Below are positions 1 through 8,866 of a DNA stretch of 64,000 nt, one piece after another. Both the position numbers and the translations under genes were made by a program. Under the pieces are notes generated by a model. That model made no database searches, was not told the DNA's origin, and saw only the letters and a program-made list of their open reading frames with translations. Location: positions 434,001-498,000 of the forward strand of contig NZ_CP092430.2 of assembly GCF_022374935.2 (NCBI RefSeq). Direction: 5' to 3'. The first letter of the stretch is position 1, and each line of letters begins with the position of its first letter. Source of the DNA: Mycolicibacter virginiensis. Its GTDB lineage: Bacteria; Actinomycetota; Actinomycetes; Mycobacteriales; Mycobacteriaceae.

Positions 1-155
1 GACGAATGAGTTCCGGTGATAGTCCATCCCGATATTCAAGCCGATATTCGACATCTGTTCCGTCCCCATCCGAACGGTCGCATACCGCCTCCAGCTGAGC
101 CAGGCCCCGGCCTCCAGCTGAGCGCGTAGCACCGTTACGCGACTAGGAGGCCATC

Positions 156-350
156 ATGGTTGCAATCGCCTACACCGACATCACGGCTCCGGCCCCGCGT
201 GCCATCAGCACGCCGAAGAAGCTGGACAACCGTCCTGCCGCACCTGCCTCGGACCCGCTGGTCGACATGACCACGCGGCTGCTCAGTGGCCCGCTGCACC
301 AGATGTACGCACTCCTGTGGCGCGTCGGAGTGCTGACCGTCAACAACTGA
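156..350 (+). CDS. small hypothetical protein, 64 aa
   Basis: I do not recognise this protein. The start is well supported: AGGAGG at 145-150 sits five bases before the ATG at 156, a near-ideal ribosome binding site. The product has no signal peptide or membrane segment. Its N-terminal half is rich in Pro, Ala and Thr, and its C-terminal half (about residues 38-60) could form an amphipathic helix. It is transcribed convergently with the ctpH-side genes on the minus strand. The strong RBS and mycobacterial codon use make it a likely real small gene, although antisense frames also stay open here. Confidence 0.6.
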   Translation: MVAIAYTDITAPAPRAISTPKKLDNRPAAPASDPLVDMTTRLLSGPLHQMYALLWRVGVLTVNN

Positions 351-370
351 GGTCAATCGAAGACGTCTAC

Positions 371-646
371 TTAGACATCCTCCAAGGCCTCGCCGAGCTG
401 TTCGAGTACCTCGCTGCGGTGGTTGCTGGCCAGAATGTGGCCGGCAGCCACCGCCACGGCCACCGGCCAGTCGATGATCTCGAAAGCCGCCAGCAGCGCC
501 AACCCGCCGTAATAGGCCAATTGCTCAGGGCGCGGCACCGTCACCTTGCCGAACAGCGGCAATTCAACGGCGAATCCCTCTGCCTCGCGAATGTGGGCAA
601 CCGCCTCTCGCTGAGATGCGCTGCGCCGCGGCTTGTCCGCCATCAT
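371..646 (-). CDS. small membrane protein, Rv0424c-like
   Basis: This 91-residue protein has one or two hydrophobic segments (about residues 44-72), and its N-terminus is rich in Lys and Arg. Position and size match M. tuberculosis Rv0424c, which also lies just after ctpH. The start codon overlaps the ctpH stop (ATG at 646 or 643; TGA 645-643), so translation is probably coupled to ctpH. No function is known to me; a role as an accessory of the P-type ATPase is only a guess from position. Confidence 0.75.
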   Translation of the reverse strand: MMADKPRRSASQREAVAHIREAEGFAVELPLFGKVTVPRPEQLAYYGGLALLAAFEIIDWPVAVAVAAGHILASNHRSEVLEQLGEALEDV

Positions 647-3600
647 GAGCCTCCTGGTGGCGACGGGTCGCCGGATGATCGAGCCGCGACTGTTCCGCGG
701 CGAGAGTCAGTGTCCCCATTGTGCACAAGGCGCAACCGCGGCGCCGGGTGACCGTTGGACGAAGCCTGCGGGCGGCCCGGTTGGCGCGGCCCGGGAACGA
801 TGAATTCCTTCGGCTTGACCGTGTCGTCCTGCGACCCCGACAGCAGTCGCGGTACCACGGCTGCGCCGACGGTGGCCACCGTCGCCGTACCCAGGGCCTG
901 GGCCCAGCCCAGCGGCCCGATCGGTGTGCAGCCCAGAAGCTGGCTGATACCGGGGATGGTGATCAACGTCCCCATCACGCCCAGCGAGCCGACAGCGGTC
1001 GCCACCACCAACGGATCACGCGAATCCAGCAGTGTCTGCCCCAGCTGGGTTGCGACCAGCGACACCAAGGCCACTGTCGAGGCCCGCTGCTGGCGTCCGG
1101 TGACCGAAGCCAGCCCCCAGGCGCCCACCGCGGCCGACGCCGTCGTCACGCCGCGCACGGCCACCGTGCGCCACAGCGCGCGCTCGTCAGGACCGTGTCC
1201 ACCAGCGGCGGCCTGTTCGTTGAGCGAACTGACCGCCAGCGCGGTGGCCGGCAACGCGTCGGTCAGCATGTTGACCAGCAGCAGCTGGCGCGCGTTCAGC
1301 GGCGAGCGCCCCGTCAGTGCGCTCCCGATGATCGCGAATGCCACCTCGCCGGCGTTGCCGCCCAGCAGCACCGCCACCGCGGCCTGCACCCGCTGCCACA
1401 GCTCGCGGCCTTCGTCCAGCGCGTCGAGAAGGGTGTCGACCCGCTCGTCGAGCAGCACCACGTCGGCGGCGGTGCTGGCCGATTCGCTGCCGTGCGCCAC
1501 CACCGCGATTCCGACCGTGGCGGCCCGGATCGCCGCAGCGTCGTTGGCGCCGTCGCCGACCATCGCCGAAACCTTGCCGGTGCGCTCCAGGGTCTGGACG
1601 ATCTGCACCTTGTTCTCCGGAGACATCCGGGCGAACACCACCCGATCGGCTACCGCTTGTTCTTGGCCCTTGCGGGACAACGCATCCCACTGCGCACCGC
1701 TGATCACCTGGTCGCTGTCGACCTCCAGGCCCAGCTCCCGGGCGATCGCAGTGGCGGTCAACGGGTGGTCGCCGGTGATGAGCCGCACCGGGATTTGGCG
1801 ACGCTTGAGGTCGGCGAGCAGTTCGGCGGCCTCGTCACGCGGGGTATCGGACAACCCGAGCAGGCCGACGAATGTCAGTCCCTCGCGGCAGAACTCGGCG
1901 ATCTCCTCGGGTTCGGGGTCCTCGCCCAGCGCGGTGAGTTGCGCGGAAGTCAGTTCCCGGCGGGCCACCGCGATCACTCGTAGGCCGTTTCCTGCCAAGG
2001 TGGCCACCGACTGCCTGACGGCCGGGCCGGCCCCGGTGCATGCCAGCACCATTTCCGGCGCACCCTTGAGGGTCAGCTCGGTTCCCCGTATCGACGCCGA
2101 GAACGGGCGCCCGGAGCGGAACGGCAGGTGTGCGGCAAGCCCGGCCGGCGCCGACGCGCCAGCCGCGTCAGCGCCCTCCACGATGGCGGTATCGGTGGCG
2201 TGCACCTGGCGGGTGCCGTTGGACACCGGCGCCGCGCTTGCCGCGAAGCGCAGCACGTCGTGGTCGGTGAAACCGGCTGCCGGGTGCACTTGCGACACCC
2301 GCAGCCGGTTCTTGCTCAGGGTGCCGGTCTTGTCGAAGCAGACCACGTCGACGCGGCCGAGGGCTTCCACTGAACGTGGCACCCGCACCAGCACCCCGGC
2401 CTTGGTCAATCGCCGGGCCGAAGACTGCTGGGACAGGGTGGCCACCAGCGGCAACCCCTCGGGGATAGCCGCGACGCTGACCGCGATCCCACTGGCCACC
2501 GCCTGACGCAACCCGGTCCGGCGGGCCATGCCCAGGCCGGTCACCAGCGCGCCACCGGCCAAGCTGATCCGCCAGGCCTTACTGGTGAGCAGGCTCAACT
2601 GATGCTGCAACCCGATCGCGGACTGATCGCCGGCGACCAGTTCGGCTGCCCGACGCCCGTGGGTGTCGCCGCCGGTGGCGGTCACCAGCGCCACCGCTGT
2701 CCCGGTCACCACGGTGGTCCCGGCGTAGACCATGCATTCGCGGTCGGCCAGATCGGCACCCGGAGTGGCCTCAACCTGCTTGACCACCGTCAGCGACTCA
2801 CCCGTCAGCGACGACTCGTCGACCTCCAGATCGATCGCTTCGATCAGCCGACCGTCAGCGGGCACCACCTCGTGGGCATGCACCTCGATCACATCGCCGG
2901 GAAGCAGCTCCTCGGCCGGGATCTCGCAGTGACTGCCGTCGGGCAGGACCTTGCGTGCCGGTGGAATCTGTTCGTTCAGCAGCACGCTGAGCCGGCGCTC
3001 GGCGATGAGTCGCTGTGCGGCGGCCAGCATCGCGTTGCCGCCCAACACCGAACCGACCAGGATCGCGTCGACGGGTGAACCCAGTACCGCGCTGGCCGCG
3101 GCCCCCAGCGCCAGCACCGGCGTGATCGGGTCGGACAGCTCACTGCGCACGGCCTGGGCGAACTGCCGCAACAGTCGCGGGGGCGCGGTTGCCTGCGCCC
3201 CGCGGCGGGCCAGATCCACCGCCGCCAACGCAGCCGCCGCGGCCGGCGCATGGTGGGTCGTGGTCGGCTCCTCCAGCTCCGGCGGCGGTAACACCGCCCG
3301 TACTTGGTCGACCGACATCGCGTGCCACTCGTGCACCGCCGCCGGCCGGGGCACCGCGGCGTCCACGGCACGGCGCGCCAGCCAGTACCCCGACAGTGCG
3401 CCGGCCGCCGCGCCCGTGGTCACCGGACCCGGCCCGCTGCCGCGTACCCCGGGCAGCATCAGCAGTGAGCCCAACGCGGTAGCGCCGGTGGCGATCTCGA
3501 CGCCACGGTGGCTGGCGGAGCGGGCGGCGGGCAAGGCGTGCAGCACCCGCCACGCGGCAGCCAGGTCGGTCAGCAGGACATCGGCGCACCAGGGCGGGAC

Positions 3601-5145
3601 ACCCTGTCCCGGTAGCATGCCCAGCGCGACGTCGGCCGCGGCCAGCGCGTCGACGGCAACCGCGGACAGCACCGCGACGTCATGGCCTTCGGCCTGATAG
3701 GCGGTTACCGCGGCGGCCAGCGCCTGGTCTACCGAGGCGTCATCCAGGGGCCGGATCTCGTCGAAGACCGGCCGCAGCTCGCCGAGCGCCTCGGCTTCCA
3801 CCGAGACCACCTCGACGTCGGCGCGGCGCGCCTCGGTCACCACCGCGGCGGCCAGCGGGAGTAGCGCAGGCTGGAACGAGGCCTGCACACCGGGGCGCGG
3901 TCCGATGCGATGCCATCCCGGTTTGAGGTCGGCGTCGGCCAGTCGGGCCTGGGCCTGCGCCCACACGGCGCGCAGTTCGTCGTCGTCGGCGCCGCGCACC
4001 TGCATCACCCGCAACGTCTCTCCGCACAGCACGCGCGGATCGATGATCACGGTGTCGACGCGGTCGAGCTCACGCAGGCTGCCCGGCCGCAGCACCACCG
4101 TGCCGTGCTGATCGGCCAGACCACGGCCCAGGGTGGCGGCGAACGACTCGCGTGCGGTGCGGGTGGCCTTCGGTGCGGTCACCGCGGCGGCCGTGCCGGC
4201 CAGATCCGGATTCCGGGTCGCGGCGCCGATCACCCCAGCGCCCACGACTTGTGCCCAGGCGCTGCGGGTCAGGTGGCGCTCTACCGGACCCGGCGGCCGC
4301 GGCGCCGGCCGCTCCGGGACGGTCACCGGCGGATGCTCGGCGTGCTGGGCGAGCTCCGGCTCGTGGCGGCGCCAGGCCCTCGCCTCGGCGCGTTCCTCCC
4401 CAGCGCGCATCGTCTCCACCGACAAGTCCACCGCCAGCGTGGTCGGCGCGGTGTTGAGGGTGTGCACGCCGGCGCTGGCCAGTGCCAACAGCGCATCGGT
4501 TGCCTGCTTGCCGATGCGGTCCTCCAGCAGGCGGCGCACTCGCGGCTGGTAGTCGATGACGACGACGCCGGCCTCCAGGCCGAGCGGCAGGCCCGGCAGG
4601 CGCAGCAACCGGCCCACCGTCGCCGCGCCCAAGCCGGCGATGTTGGCGCCGACAGTCAAGGCGCGCAGCATCTCCGTCATCCCGTCGCCGGGCAGGCTCA
4701 CCGGGGCATGACCGCTGGACTGCGGAATCCGATCCGTGCGGTACTGACTCTCGATGTCAGACACCACCTGGCACAGTTCGCGCACCGATACGACGTCGCT
4801 GTTGGCGGCCGGGTCGAGTCCGACCACCAGGCGCGACAACGGGTGGTTCAGGCGGACCGAGATCACCCCGGGCAGTGCGCGGGCACCGTCTAGGAGGGCG
4901 GTCGCCAGCTCGTCGCCGGCGGGCCCGTCGAGGCCACGGATCTCGACCCAGGCTCGTCCCTCTCCGCGGAAACAGCGGCGGGACAACACCGGGCCCCCGT
5001 CGCCGTTCGGCAGAACCGCGCCGGCTACCCCGGCAGCGGTCTGGACAGAGGCATCGATCAGCGCTGAGGTCAGTTGAACACCGAAATTCGCTGCGCGCAG
5101 CGGCCATGAGCGGCGGACGGCACGCAGGGGGGAGTCTAAATTCAC
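643..5145 (-). CDS. ctpH: CtpH-like P-type metal cation ATPase
   Basis: Large P-type ATPase of 1500 residues, close to the about 1540 aa of M. tuberculosis CtpH (Rv0425c). A long N-terminal extension (about residues 1-640) with degenerate repeats precedes the catalytic core. The core shows the actuator motif TGES (about 780), PEGLP in the fourth core membrane helix, the phosphorylation motif DKTGT (about 937) and the hinge GDGAND (about 1195). PEGLP resembles P2-type (Ca-like) pumps rather than CPx heavy-metal pumps. The actual cation is unknown. The start is GTG at 5145, just downstream of the Rv0426c-like gene, so the two are probably one operon running on into the Rv0424c-like gene. Confidence 0.9.
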   Translation of the reverse strand: MNLDSPLRAVRRSWPLRAANFGVQLTSALIDASVQTAAGVAGAVLPNGDGGPVLSRRCFRGEGRAWVEIRGLDGPAGDELATALLDGARALPGVISVRLNHPLSRLVVGLDPAANSDVVSVRELCQVVSDIESQYRTDRIPQSSGHAPVSLPGDGMTEMLRALTVGANIAGLGAATVGRLLRLPGLPLGLEAGVVVIDYQPRVRRLLEDRIGKQATDALLALASAGVHTLNTAPTTLAVDLSVETMRAGEERAEARAWRRHEPELAQHAEHPPVTVPERPAPRPPGPVERHLTRSAWAQVVGAGVIGAATRNPDLAGTAAAVTAPKATRTARESFAATLGRGLADQHGTVVLRPGSLRELDRVDTVIIDPRVLCGETLRVMQVRGADDDELRAVWAQAQARLADADLKPGWHRIGPRPGVQASFQPALLPLAAAVVTEARRADVEVVSVEAEALGELRPVFDEIRPLDDASVDQALAAAVTAYQAEGHDVAVLSAVAVDALAAADVALGMLPGQGVPPWCADVLLTDLAAAWRVLHALPAARSASHRGVEIATGATALGSLLMLPGVRGSGPGPVTTGAAAGALSGYWLARRAVDAAVPRPAAVHEWHAMSVDQVRAVLPPPELEEPTTTHHAPAAAAALAAVDLARRGAQATAPPRLLRQFAQAVRSELSDPITPVLALGAAASAVLGSPVDAILVGSVLGGNAMLAAAQRLIAERRLSVLLNEQIPPARKVLPDGSHCEIPAEELLPGDVIEVHAHEVVPADGRLIEAIDLEVDESSLTGESLTVVKQVEATPGADLADRECMVYAGTTVVTGTAVALVTATGGDTHGRRAAELVAGDQSAIGLQHQLSLLTSKAWRISLAGGALVTGLGMARRTGLRQAVASGIAVSVAAIPEGLPLVATLSQQSSARRLTKAGVLVRVPRSVEALGRVDVVCFDKTGTLSKNRLRVSQVHPAAGFTDHDVLRFAASAAPVSNGTRQVHATDTAIVEGADAAGASAPAGLAAHLPFRSGRPFSASIRGTELTLKGAPEMVLACTGAGPAVRQSVATLAGNGLRVIAVARRELTSAQLTALGEDPEPEEIAEFCREGLTFVGLLGLSDTPRDEAAELLADLKRRQIPVRLITGDHPLTATAIARELGLEVDSDQVISGAQWDALSRKGQEQAVADRVVFARMSPENKVQIVQTLERTGKVSAMVGDGANDAAAIRAATVGIAVVAHGSESASTAADVVLLDERVDTLLDALDEGRELWQRVQAAVAVLLGGNAGEVAFAIIGSALTGRSPLNARQLLLVNMLTDALPATALAVSSLNEQAAAGGHGPDERALWRTVAVRGVTTASAAVGAWGLASVTGRQQRASTVALVSLVATQLGQTLLDSRDPLVVATAVGSLGVMGTLITIPGISQLLGCTPIGPLGWAQALGTATVATVGAAVVPRLLSGSQDDTVKPKEFIVPGPRQPGRPQASSNGHPAPRLRLVHNGDTDSRRGTVAARSSGDPSPPGGS

Positions 5146-5156
5146 TCGGTACCCGA

Positions 5157-5654
5157 CTAGTGGCGGGTACGGGTGCGGGTGCTGCTTCCGCCGCTGCGTG
5201 ATTGGCGTGCCGCCGTTTTCTTCGGCTGCGCGCTGCGACGCGACGACGTGGAGGAAGTCGACGAGCTCGCCGACTTCACCGGCTTCGTCGCCTTCGCCGG
5301 CGGCGCCGCCTTGAGCGGCCGCACCGACGCAGCGGGAGCCTTGGCCGGCGCCTTGCTGTCATCGGACCGGCCAGTCAGTTGCTTGAGCACCAGTGCGGTG
5401 CCGCCCACCGCCACCAGCACCGGCCACTCGACCAGTCCGGTCACGCCGAGGGCGCCCAGGGTCAGCGCGGCCGCGGGAGTCGAGTGGCTGCCGGTGCGCA
5501 GCCCACGCTGCACGCCGCCGGCCGCCCCCTTGACGCCGCCGATTACCCCGTTGACTGCGGCCCCGCCGATCGCTCCGGCTGCCTCAGTTGTCATAGTGAC
5601 CGCGCGGTTCGCCGCTCCGGCCACCTTTCTTACCGTCCCTGCGACGGCGTTCAT
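5157..5654 (-). CDS. Rv0426c-like membrane protein
   Basis: A 165-residue protein. The N-terminal third is Gly/Ala/Val-rich. One or two hydrophobic helices lie at about residues 60-95 (TPAAALTLGALGVTGLVEWP then LVAVGGTALVLKQL). The tail after residue 100 is rich in Lys, Ala, Ser and Arg and ends in an Arg-Thr run, looking histone-like or nucleic-acid binding. It lies 11 bases upstream of ctpH and matches the place of Rv0426c, annotated as a possible transmembrane protein. Role unknown. The lysine/alanine tail is low complexity and may vary between strains. Confidence 0.75.
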   Translation of the reverse strand: MNAVAGTVRKVAGAANRAVTMTTEAAGAIGGAAVNGVIGGVKGAAGGVQRGLRTGSHSTPAAALTLGALGVTGLVEWPVLVAVGGTALVLKQLTGRSDDSKAPAKAPAASVRPLKAAPPAKATKPVKSASSSTSSTSSRRSAQPKKTAARQSRSGGSSTRTRTRH

Positions 5655-5761
5655 GGGAATTCCCTGCCCTTCAAATGAGCAAATTGGATAATCCGCCTAT
5701 CTTATGCGTGATTTCGAGATCGGTCCGAAATCCACACCGAATTCATAGAACTGCGGGTAAA

Positions 5762-6574
5762 TCAGTCCCGGCGGATCTCGACCAGCACCGGCGCGTGGTC
5801 ACTCGGTGACTTGCCCTTGCGTTCCTCGCGGACGATCTCGGCGTGCGCGACCCGAGTCGCCAGCGCGGGGGAGCCCAGGATGAAGTCGATGCGCATGCCC
5901 TGCTTCTTCGGGAACCGCAGCTGGGTGTAGTCCCAGTAGGTGTAGACGCCGGGGCCGGGGGTGAAGGGCCGCACCAGGTCGAGGAACTGCGCGTCGGCCA
6001 TCGCCTGGAAGGCCAAGCGCTCCGGTTGCGAGACGTGCGTCGCGCCCTCGAAGAACTCCATGCTCCAAACGTCGTCGTCCTGGGGAGCGATGTTCCAGTC
6101 GCCCACCAGCGCGATCGGCGCCGACGGATCGTCGCGCAACCACCCCTCGGCGGTATCGCGCAGCGCCGCAAGCCAATCCAGCTTGTAGGTGTAGTGCGGG
6201 TCGTTCAGGGCGCGACCATTGGGCACGTAGAGGCTCCATATCCGCACCCCGCCGCAGATGGCGCCCAACGCGCGCGCCTCTACCGCGGGATCGGCGTCGG
6301 CCTTGGCCCATGCCGGCTGGCCGGGAAACCCGACCTCGATGTCGTCCAGGCCGACCCGCGACGCGATCGCCACGCCGTTCCACTGGTTCAGTCCGACATG
6401 GGCAACCTCGTAGCCCAATTCGTGAAACGGCAGCGCCGGAAACTGGGCGTCGGTGCACTTGGTCTCCTGCATGGCCAGCACGTCGACTTCGGCGCGAGCC
6501 AGCCAGTCGGTCACCCGGTCTACCCGAGAGCGGATGGAGTTGACGTTCCAGGTGGCCAGTCGCAGAGCACTCAC
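5762..6574 (-). CDS. xthA: exodeoxyribonuclease III (AP endonuclease)
   Basis: EEP-fold nuclease of 270 residues acting in base-excision repair, cutting at abasic sites and removing 3'-blocked ends. Visible motifs are NVNSIRSR near the N-terminus, QETK (metal-binding Glu), LVGDWNIAP with the catalytic Asp and Asn, and the C-terminal SDHAPV. Length is normal for the family. The start is a GTG at 6574 preceded by AGGAGAAACGC, a good RBS. An IS110-type element lies immediately upstream, and the RBS is intact at the junction, so expression may now depend on a promoter in or beyond the element. It corresponds to Rv0427c. Confidence 0.95.
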   Translation of the reverse strand: MSALRLATWNVNSIRSRVDRVTDWLARAEVDVLAMQETKCTDAQFPALPFHELGYEVAHVGLNQWNGVAIASRVGLDDIEVGFPGQPAWAKADADPAVEARALGAICGGVRIWSLYVPNGRALNDPHYTYKLDWLAALRDTAEGWLRDDPSAPIALVGDWNIAPQDDDVWSMEFFEGATHVSQPERLAFQAMADAQFLDLVRPFTPGPGVYTYWDYTQLRFPKKQGMRIDFILGSPALATRVAHAEIVREERKGKSPSDHAPVLVEIRRD

Positions 6575-6588
6575 GCGTTTCTCCTATG

Positions 6589-7656
6589 TCAAGCCGCTGC
6601 TTGTTGGCAGGGCTGAGTTCGGTTGTAGTGGTCGGTGTAGAGGCGCCCGAAGACGACGCGGCACAGGCGGCGTTTGAGGCAGCGCAGGGCTTCGCGGTTG
6701 GAGTCCCCGGCGTCGAGGCGTTTGCGATAGTAGGCCTGCCCGAGTCCGTCGAGGCGGATTTGAGTGATGGCGATGCGGTGCAGGGCGGCGTTGAGTTGGC
6801 GGTTGCCCGATCGGGTCATGCGGACGCGGCCGGCGGTGTTTCCCGACCACACCGGGATGGGCGCGGTTCCGGCGTGGCGGGCGAAGGCTGCCTCACTTTT
6901 GAACCGGGCGACCCCGGCGGTTTCACCGACGAGCTTGGCCGCAGTCAGCTCCCCGCAGCCCGGCAGCGCCAACAACGCCGGGCAGACGGCACGCACGCGT
7001 GCGCTGATCCGCTTGGCCAACTCGTTGATCGCCTCGGTGAGCCGGGTGATGTCGGTGAGCTCGTCACGGGCCAGCTCGGCGACCAGGCCGTCCATGGTGG
7101 CCAGCCAAGAGCCGAGGATGGTGCTGTGCTTGGGCAGATTCAGCGAACGAGCCTTAGGTGCGCGTTCGGGGTCGAGTTCGTGTACCCGCCACACCAATCG
7201 GTTGATCATTGCAGTCCGTTGCGCGACAAGGACTTCGCGGCGATCCACCAGCAGCTTCAGCTCCCGCGAGACTTCGTCATGGGAGGCGACCGGCAGATCC
7301 GGCTCGCGCAGAAATGCCCGGGCGACCGCCAGTGCGTCAATCGGGTCGGATTTGCCTCGAGTACGTGCCGAGGCACGAGTTTGGGCCATCAATTTCGGTG
7401 GCACCCGCACCACTTTCTGGTCAAAGCCCAGCAGGTCGCGCTCCAGCCGCGCCGATAGATGCCGACAGTCCTCGATCGCCCACACCACCTCAGCCCCGAA
7501 ACGTTCCCGGGTCCACATCACTGCCTCGGCATGGCCGGAGGTGGTGGCTGTGACCACCTTCTCACCCACCTTGCGTCCCACTTCGTCGACCGCGACGCAG
7601 GTGTGGGTCCGCTTGTGTACATCGACTCCAACAACAACCATGGTGGTTGCCTCCAT
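6589..7656 (-). CDS. IS110-family transposase
   Basis: 355-residue transposase with the two IS110 domains. The N-terminal RuvC-like DEDD domain (residues 1-160) shows D12 (GVDVHK), E62 (AIEDCRH) and D104/D107 (KSDPIDALA). The C-terminal Transposase_20 domain starts near LLALPGCGELTAAKLVGE and contains the Ser-bearing RMTRSGNRQLNAAL segment. The frame is intact with no internal stop. It faces the same way as xthA and its stop lies 15 bases before the xthA start. IS110 enzymes are guided by a bridge RNA encoded in the noncoding end of the element; here the long end is on the transposase start side. Confidence 0.95.
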   Translation of the reverse strand: MEATTMVVVGVDVHKRTHTCVAVDEVGRKVGEKVVTATTSGHAEAVMWTRERFGAEVVWAIEDCRHLSARLERDLLGFDQKVVRVPPKLMAQTRASARTRGKSDPIDALAVARAFLREPDLPVASHDEVSRELKLLVDRREVLVAQRTAMINRLVWRVHELDPERAPKARSLNLPKHSTILGSWLATMDGLVAELARDELTDITRLTEAINELAKRISARVRAVCPALLALPGCGELTAAKLVGETAGVARFKSEAAFARHAGTAPIPVWSGNTAGRVRMTRSGNRQLNAALHRIAITQIRLDGLGQAYYRKRLDAGDSNREALRCLKRRLCRVVFGRLYTDHYNRTQPCQQAAA

Positions 7657-7876
7657 TCACTGTGAGGTGACGGTTGGGCCGGTCGGCGGACAAACCTCAG
7701 TCGGGGGCGATGCCACGCTCCTATCAAGTCACGCCGGCCGGTCCTTCACACCCGGTGCCGACAAAACGCGTGCACGCCAACCCAAAGGCGGCAGGCACCC
7801 TACGAGCCAGACACCAGATGATCAGGATCCAACTACCGCAACGCGGCACCTCACCCTGACACTGAAGCCACCCTAG
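7657..7876 (-). ncRNA. candidate IS110 bridge-RNA region
   Basis: This noncoding left end of the IS110 element lies upstream of the transposase start. In IS110-group elements this segment encodes the bridge RNA that pairs with target and donor DNA. Several GC-rich self-complementary stretches are visible (for example GGCCGG near 7678 and GCCGGCCGG near 7733). I cannot fold the RNA here, so exact ends and guide loops are not given; the call rests on family knowledge and position. Confidence 0.4.
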
Positions 7877-7953
7877 AACTATGGCGCCGACCCGCTGCGC
7901 GTGACTTCGTCACGCTGGCGATCGCCGCTGGAACTATGGCGCGGACCCGCTGC
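7876..7953. repeat. 23-bp imperfect direct repeat next to the IS
   Basis: A 23-base segment beginning GAACTATGGCGC occurs at 7876-7898 and again at 7931-7953 with one mismatch. The second copy contains the GNAT stop codon and last codons; the first copy abuts the inferred IS110 end. Between them lie two palindromes: GCGTGAC-TTC-GTCACGC at 7898-7914 and GGCGATCGCC just after. Confidence 0.6.
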
Positions 7954-8857
7954 CTAGCAGCCGGGCATCGATGTAGCGGCTGCGGTGCTGGCCGGTGAAT
8001 CCGATCGCTTCGAAGAACTCGAATACCGCGTCACCAGACGGCACCTGCGCGTAACCGCGGGAGGCACCGCGCTCGGCCCCCCAGGCCTGCAACGCGGCGC
8101 AGATCGCCCGCCCGTAGCCCTGCCGGCTCCGGTCGGCGGCCACCCGAACCGCCGTCAGCCCCAGCCAGCGGGTCCCGTCCGGGCCCTCGGTGACCGCACC
8201 ACGCCCGACCGCCACCCCGGGAATCGAGGCGAAGATCACCGCGCCGTCGACCACCGCGGTCAACACCTCCACCGGTACGTCGTGATCGAATACCGCCAGC
8301 CAGTCGGTGTCGGGTTGGGTGCCCATGACCACGTCGCCAGTGGCCGCGCCGGCAGCGCCGAGGTTGCACACCAGGGTGCGGGTCTCGTATCGCGTAGGGA
8401 TGTCCTCCGGCAGCCGCAGCAGTCGCTCCGGGACCGCCAGCGTCGCTGACAGACCCCGCTGCGCGTACCAGTCGATGATCGTCGGGATGGCGTTCGCGTG
8501 GGCAAACATATCCAGGGGTACAGCCGAATTGGCCGCGAGGTCCGCGCCGGGGCCGGCCCGGAGCAACCAACCGTCCAGCCACTGATATTCACTGCCCGGC
8601 CAGGCCAGGGCGGCGGCATGTTCGACGGAGCGGATCGCCGAGTTCTTCACCGGCCGGTCGGTCAGCCGGCGCACGTACAGCACGTCGGAATGCCGGCACT
8701 CGTGCACCACCCCGTCGGCCGAGCGGACCCGCACCAGCGGTCCGGCCTGCAGCAGATGCCCGATCACATCGCCCATCGGCGGCTCGGAACCTGGGGCGCG
8801 CAGGTAGCGCAGACTCACCCGGACGCCGATCTCAGGGAGTTCGGGTGGTTGGGACAT
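7934..8857 (-). CDS. GNAT acetyltransferase, Rv0428c-like
   Basis: 307-residue protein with an N-terminal domain (about residues 1-65) that looks like a small beta-barrel, then a divergent linker and a C-terminal GNAT fold (about 185-300). The acetyl-CoA loop is visible as RSRQGYGRAICAAL, and the following helix and FFEAIGFTGQHRSRYID segment is typical of GNAT ends. The acceptor is unknown. It starts 9 bases after the def stop and in the same direction, so def and this gene are probably co-transcribed, as in the Rv0429c-Rv0428c pair. Confidence 0.85.
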   Translation of the reverse strand: MSQPPELPEIGVRVSLRYLRAPGSEPPMGDVIGHLLQAGPLVRVRSADGVVHECRHSDVLYVRRLTDRPVKNSAIRSVEHAAALAWPGSEYQWLDGWLLRAGPGADLAANSAVPLDMFAHANAIPTIIDWYAQRGLSATLAVPERLLRLPEDIPTRYETRTLVCNLGAAGAATGDVVMGTQPDTDWLAVFDHDVPVEVLTAVVDGAVIFASIPGVAVGRGAVTEGPDGTRWLGLTAVRVAADRSRQGYGRAICAALQAWGAERGASRGYAQVPSGDAVFEFFEAIGFTGQHRSRYIDARLLGSGSAP

Positions 8858-8866
8858 AACGGCTCG

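Larger units (their letters stand above)
6580..7876 (-). mobile_element. IS110-family insertion sequence
   Basis: The element is made of the transposase gene plus about 220 bases of noncoding DNA upstream of it. Boundaries are inferred. On the minus strand the sequence entering the element reads TTCTAG and the sequence leaving it reads TTGACATAGGAG, where AGGAG is the xthA RBS. In M. tuberculosis the xthA and GNAT genes are neighbours without this element. No terminal inverted repeats were seen, as expected for IS110. Confidence 0.8.

Noticed and set aside
755..2506. Long plus-strand frames antisense to ctpH
   Set aside because: They mirror the ctpH coding frame, as high third-position GC keeps the complementary frame open; no RBS and composition typical of shadows (Arg/Ser/Ala-rich).
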